The notes beneath the pieces are model-generated. The model saw nothing but the letters and a program-made list of their open reading frames with translations, searched no databases and was not told where the DNA came from. 54,254 bases of DNA from Alteromonas aquimaris. Lineage in GTDB: Bacteria > Pseudomonadota > Gammaproteobacteria > Enterobacterales > Alteromonadaceae. The DNA lies in contig NZ_JAPFRD010000002.1 in NCBI RefSeq assembly GCF_026183695.1, positions 1 to 54,254 of the forward strand, in the 5' to 3' direction. Of this stretch, positions 50,920-54,254 are shown in pieces. The translations under genes were made by a program, and so were the position numbers. The first letter of the stretch is position 1. Each line of letters opens with the position of its first letter.

Positions 50920-51091
50920 TGTCTTCTATACTCTGTAGAGTTAAGAATGCATTTAACAGCTTTCAGGTGTAGAAGTCGGGAGTGGGCTAACCTCTTCGCA
51001 AGCAATGGACGGAAAGATACTCTAATTCGGCGGCTCGCATTATCCGCGGATTTAGCAATAAACATAAAACTTATAGTTGTAAGGACATATC

Positions 51092-53419
51092 ATGAAGTAC
51101 ACCAAGTTAATTTCGATTCTTATGGTGTCAACAATATTGGCTGCCTGCGGTGGGGGCGGCGGTGGCGGTGACGCTGGTGGCGGCGGTGGCGGCGGCGGTG
51201 GTGGCGGAAATCCTCCGGCCAATCAGGCTCCAACCATTACTGTTGATGAAAGCTTTGACGCAGAAGCTAATACGGAGATCACCATCACTGCCACCGCAAG
51301 CGATAGCGATGGTCAAATCGATACTTATCTATGGGAAGTTACCAGTTCCCAAACAATTTCTTTATCGGGTGAAGACACGCGTTCTGTAACTTTTACAACA
51401 CCCGATGTAAATAGCACTGAGGACGTAGAACTAAGATTAACCGTTACCGACGACGATGGCGCATCCGCCTCAGCGAATGTTACGGTAACCGTTTTCCCTG
51501 AAGGTGAAGTGCCCCCTCCTACCGCAAAGGCTACGCTGACGGTACAGGGCAACGTGTTGGATAGCTCAGATATTTCTACCATTACCGTTTTGTTAAATGG
51601 TGAAGAATTTGCAGCCGACATCGATATGCCAACCAACACCACATACGAAGCCACCCTTGAGGTAGAAGGTGCGGCGAGAGAAGGTTATCTTACGATAAAA
51701 GGTACGGGTACAGGAGCTAACGCTCATGTTGGACTAATCTCTTTAGTCGGCAAGGTGAATGACTTAATCGTACAAGCCCAAGGTGATGCGACATTAACTG
51801 ACGACGAAAACTTCATGGTCAACTTGTCTGCTTTGACGACTGCTAAATACAGCCTATTCAAACAACAGGTTGGGAGCAGTGTAACTTCGACCGATGCGTA
51901 TCTTAAAGGAATGTCAAACTTCAAAACAATTACTTATCATGATTGGGCTTCGGCTATAGTCGTCGCAAATGCCCATGGTGATGCTTCTGGTGCGCTCGGA
52001 CTGCCTTCTGGCGTAAGCAATACGGTTGAGCTGGCAGAATCGCCTGTTCTGATGACCACCTACTTGGAAGACATCTTTTATAGTGCTGAGTTTAGTGGCA
52101 ATGGAAGTGAGACAGGCGTTAAGGCAGCCTTGTTTACCGACAGTGTTTACTTTAACGAAGTCTCTAAATTATCAGCTCCTTTTACACTGTATTTTAATCC
52201 GCAAGATGGATTAAATTATACGGTACGACCGTTAAATGGGTTGAGTCATAGCATGGTATTTGATGCGGATGGCACGGGCAGAATGAACCAATATTCTTTT
52301 ACCTGGACGTTCAACGCGTTTGGCGATACCAACGAAGGTGTGTATTTAGCCACGTTTGATGATGAAGGCCACGCTGTGTCAACTTCATCTGGGGGGGGGG
52401 AAATCAAATTTGGCATCGCATCTGTAGCTATACTACTTTTAGATGAGCCTGTAGATGGTCGCGCGAATGTCTACGTAATTACCGACTTTGAAGAAAAGGT
52501 AGGGAGTGGCTCTTTCAATATCGTAAGCAGGACCCAAGATGCTATCAATGTCTCTGTTAAAACCGAAGACTTGCCAGAGTTATCTAGCACAGTGTACCTG
52601 CCGCTACCCAAAAATAAACTAAATGCCTCTTATGCTTTAAATAATAGCGTGACACTATTTGCTGAAACGCAATATGAAACATTTAAGTTGAATTCTAACA
52701 ATACGGGAAAAGCGGTTTTAACTGATCAGGATATTACCTGGGATGTTACCGACGACGCGTTGAAAATTACCGGCATGAAACACTTCAGCGACTCCAACCC
52801 GTACTTTACGGTTAATGATACCTTGTCCTACAAGGTCGTTACCTCCCGTGAAGGCCATCAGATTGTCAGCGCCACGGTCGAAAAGGATGGTGAGTCTGAC
52901 CATCATCTAATCTCAACAGGCACTGGCGTGTTAAACGGCAATGTAGTGGCATGGGATGCTGCAAAGGTGCCAGGTTTCTATGTGGGTAACTTTAAAAGTG
53001 TAGGAAGTACACCTTATGACGGTTTCTACTTAGAGCTGAAAGAAAACGGTGATGCTAATGACTTTACCACCAGAGATATCAACCAGGATGGAATGTTGAA
53101 GGAAGCTGATTCAGAAGTTACGGCTAAATATGGTAAGTGGGAAATCGTCGGCAACTCGCTTGTTATAAAGACCTTCGACAAGAGGAAAATTGGCGACTCT
53201 GATCCGAGTTGTCGTGAGTTAAATGAAACCACAGGTTGCCGCTTAGCTGAAACACGTACATGGACCAAAGTCTATGAATCAGAGGATCAGCTAATACTGT
53301 TAAATAGCCGCTATCAACACAGAAACGATATAGCTATTAATCAACAGGATCTTGAAGTTAACTCTATCCTGTCGATCAGCAAGTCGAACTCGGCTCCATT
53401 CGAAATTGTGTTTGAATAA
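51092..53419 (+). CDS. Large lipoprotein with glycine tract and PKD-like domain
   Basis: 775 residues. Lipobox ILAAC (Cys about 19) is followed at once by a poly-glycine spacer (about 20-40), encoded by GGT/GGC runs. About 47-135 is a PKD/cadherin-like domain (NQAPTITVDESFDAEAN, DSDGQIDTYLWEVTSS, VELRLTVTDDDGASASANVTV). The rest is beta-rich with no family I recognise (VTSREGHQIVSATVEKDGE, LELKENGDANDFTTRDINQDGM). It has four cysteines, two in SCRELNETTGCRL near the end. A surface-exposed outer-membrane lipoprotein is likely. The ATG follows AAGGA at good spacing. A 10-G tract lies inside the gene. Confidence 0.82.
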   Translation: MKYTKLISILMVSTILAACGGGGGGGDAGGGGGGGGGGGNPPANQAPTITVDESFDAEANTEITITATASDSDGQIDTYLWEVTSSQTISLSGEDTRSVTFTTPDVNSTEDVELRLTVTDDDGASASANVTVTVFPEGEVPPPTAKATLTVQGNVLDSSDISTITVLLNGEEFAADIDMPTNTTYEATLEVEGAAREGYLTIKGTGTGANAHVGLISLVGKVNDLIVQAQGDATLTDDENFMVNLSALTTAKYSLFKQQVGSSVTSTDAYLKGMSNFKTITYHDWASAIVVANAHGDASGALGLPSGVSNTVELAESPVLMTTYLEDIFYSAEFSGNGSETGVKAALFTDSVYFNEVSKLSAPFTLYFNPQDGLNYTVRPLNGLSHSMVFDADGTGRMNQYSFTWTFNAFGDTNEGVYLATFDDEGHAVSTSSGGGEIKFGIASVAILLLDEPVDGRANVYVITDFEEKVGSGSFNIVSRTQDAINVSVKTEDLPELSSTVYLPLPKNKLNASYALNNSVTLFAETQYETFKLNSNNTGKAVLTDQDITWDVTDDALKITGMKHFSDSNPYFTVNDTLSYKVVTSREGHQIVSATVEKDGESDHHLISTGTGVLNGNVVAWDAAKVPGFYVGNFKSVGSTPYDGFYLELKENGDANDFTTRDINQDGMLKEADSEVTAKYGKWEIVGNSLVIKTFDKRKIGDSDPSCRELNETTGCRLAETRTWTKVYESEDQLILLNSRYQHRNDIAINQQDLEVNSILSISKSNSAPFEIVFE
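52391..52400 (+). repeat. 10-G homopolymer inside the lipoprotein gene
   Basis: Ten consecutive G bases encode part of SSGGGEI about residues 433-437. Gain or loss of one G by slippage would shift the frame and cut the protein to a little over half length. Confidence 0.85.
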
Positions 53420-53444
53420 AAGTCGAGGTTACGCTTGACTAATG

Positions 53445-53469
53445 TGCCTGTCAGATAATCTGACAGGCA
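53445..53469 (+). terminator. Hairpin after the glycine-tract lipoprotein gene
   Basis: TGCCTGTCAGA and TCTGACAGGCA pair perfectly (11 bp) around a TAA loop, 25 bases after the stop codon. There is no T-tract directly after, so it may be a transcript-end stabiliser. Confidence 0.6.
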
Positions 53470-53589
53470 ACATGGTTTAAAAACTGTTCATATATACCTA
53501 TCATCACTTCTTTAGTTCGTTATCTTTCTTAAGAAATCCTTATCTTCTAATACCTCTTCATCCGTCAGCTTCCGTTGTCACATTCACAT

Positions 53590-54254
53590 GTCATCCTCCG
53601 GGGCCACATTTATCCGTCGGGAGACTCCCACCTTCGTGGGAGTGACGAAGTGGCATTCACCCGTCATCCTCCGCGGCGGCGGAGGATCTCTCTCGTGCGC
53701 AATCGATGTTCAGCCGATGCGTTATCCGAGTAATACAGCTAGTTTGGGAGACTCCCACCTTCGTGGGAGTGACGAGGTGGCATTCTTCCGTCATCCTCCG
53801 CGGCGGCGGAGGATCTCTCTCGTGCGCAATTGATGTTCAGCCGATGCATTATTCGACTAACGCAGCGTGTTTGGGAGACTCCCACCTTCGTGGGAGTGAC
53901 GAGGTGGCATTCACCCGTCATCCTCCGCGGCTCCATTCACCCGTCATCCTCCGCGGCGGCGGAGGATCTCTCTCGTGCACATCCGGTGTTCAGCAGATGC
54001 TTTTTTCAGACAATGCAGCATGTTTGGGAGACTCCCACCTTCGTGGGAGTGACGAAGTGACAGAGGCAGCGACGAAGTGGCATTCTTCCGTCATCCTCCG
54101 CGGCGGCGGAGGATCTCTCTCGTACGCAATTGATGTTCAGCCGATGCATTATTCGACTAACGCAGCGTGTTTGGGAGACTCCCACCTTCGTGGGAGTGAC
54201 GAAGTGACAGAGGCAGCGACGAAGTGGCATTCTTCCGTCATCCTCCGCGGCTCC
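53590..54254. repeat. Tandem array of ~127-bp units made of two REP-like hairpins
   Basis: Hairpin A (ACTCCCAC-CTTC-GTGGGAGT) occurs five times; units begin GGGAGACTCCC at 53619, 53746, 53873, 54026 and 54173. Spacings are 127, 127, 153 and 147; the longer ones carry inserts of 26 and 20 bases. Hairpin B (ATCCTCCGC-GGCG-GCGGAGGAT, with a GTCATCC head) is complete at 53663, 53790, 53943 and 54090 and partial at 53590, 53917 and 54237. A spacer of about 45 bases (GATGTTCAGCCGATGC core) is also conserved. The array runs past the right edge. The GTCA heads of A (on the - strand) and B (on the + strand) face opposite ways, like paired REP elements. Confidence 0.92.

Noticed and set aside
50970..51070. 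c-di-GMP-I (GEMM) riboswitch
   Set aside because: Two core-like words occur, but the tetraloop hairpin between them is poor and the 3' half of the consensus is missing. Not listed as a feature.
53588..54230. Several 65-81 codon frames over the right-end array
   Set aside because: They are translations of the tandem hairpin repeats on both strands, with repeated identical peptides and no ribosome sites.
53590..54254. CRISPR array
   Set aside because: Units are 127 bp or longer, the whole unit is conserved including the spacer, and each contains two hairpins; no short repeat with unique spacers and no cas gene.

Overview
The window looks like chromosomal DNA of a marine gammaproteobacterium of the Alteromonadales (Alteromonas and relatives). 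The evidence is family-level: a complete ccmABCDEFGHI operon, leuABCD with a leader peptide, a srmB-rdgB-hemW run, an eno-pyrG-mutS-pncC-recA run, an ExeA/GspB pair, a DUF3718 protein, a GlyGly-CTERM protein and MlaA. No rRNA, CRISPR array, prophage or intact insertion sequence is visible.

Layout. (1) 1-2.3 kb is accessory DNA: three small + strand genes with HEPN features (one cut by the window edge, one with no standard start codon), a decayed reading frame, and a CAU-anticodon tRNA cut off after its anticodon arm. That tRNA is probably the edge of an integrated region. (2) 2.4-7.2 kb holds a large GlyGly-CTERM propeller protein diverging from an MbnP/MbnH 'metallo-mystery pair'. (3) 7.3-13.4 kb holds small unknown genes, a LytTR regulator next to lrgAB, a two-gene REC-CheC/PAS module and a YggN-like protein. 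(4) 13.6-17.7 kb (- strand) is hemW, rdgB, srmB, cca. (5) 18.2-20.3 kb is exeA and a gspB carrying an N-terminal DUF3391. (6) 20.4-26.6 kb (- strand) holds a cation efflux gene, a second MbnP/MbnH pair with a secreted propeller-like lipoprotein, and a DUF3391/HD-GYP gene. (7) 26.7-31.6 kb is leuDCBA, leuL, attenuator and promoter on the - strand. (8) 31.9-40.5 kb holds an unknown gene, eno, pyrG, mutS, then pncC and an SOS-controlled recA on the + strand. (9) 40.5-42.7 kb is an isolated FlhB C-terminal domain and a FliK-like gene. (10) 42.9-50.8 kb is ccmA-I and mlaA. (11) 50.8-53.5 kb is a large glycine-tract lipoprotein with a candidate sigma-54 promoter and a 10-G tract inside the gene. (12) 53.6 kb to the right edge is a tandem array of about 127-bp units, each built from two REP-like hairpins.

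How parts connect. The ccm genes supply the c-type haem attachment that both MbnH-like dihaem proteins (CxxCH twice each) need. The two Mbn loci share an architecture: a secreted propeller-type protein, an MbnP and an MbnH. The second MbnP lacks the four-cysteine set of the first. This repeated three-part module is the best candidate here for an under-described system. The left-edge HEPN cluster is the second candidate, probably defensive or toxic and carried on an integrated region.
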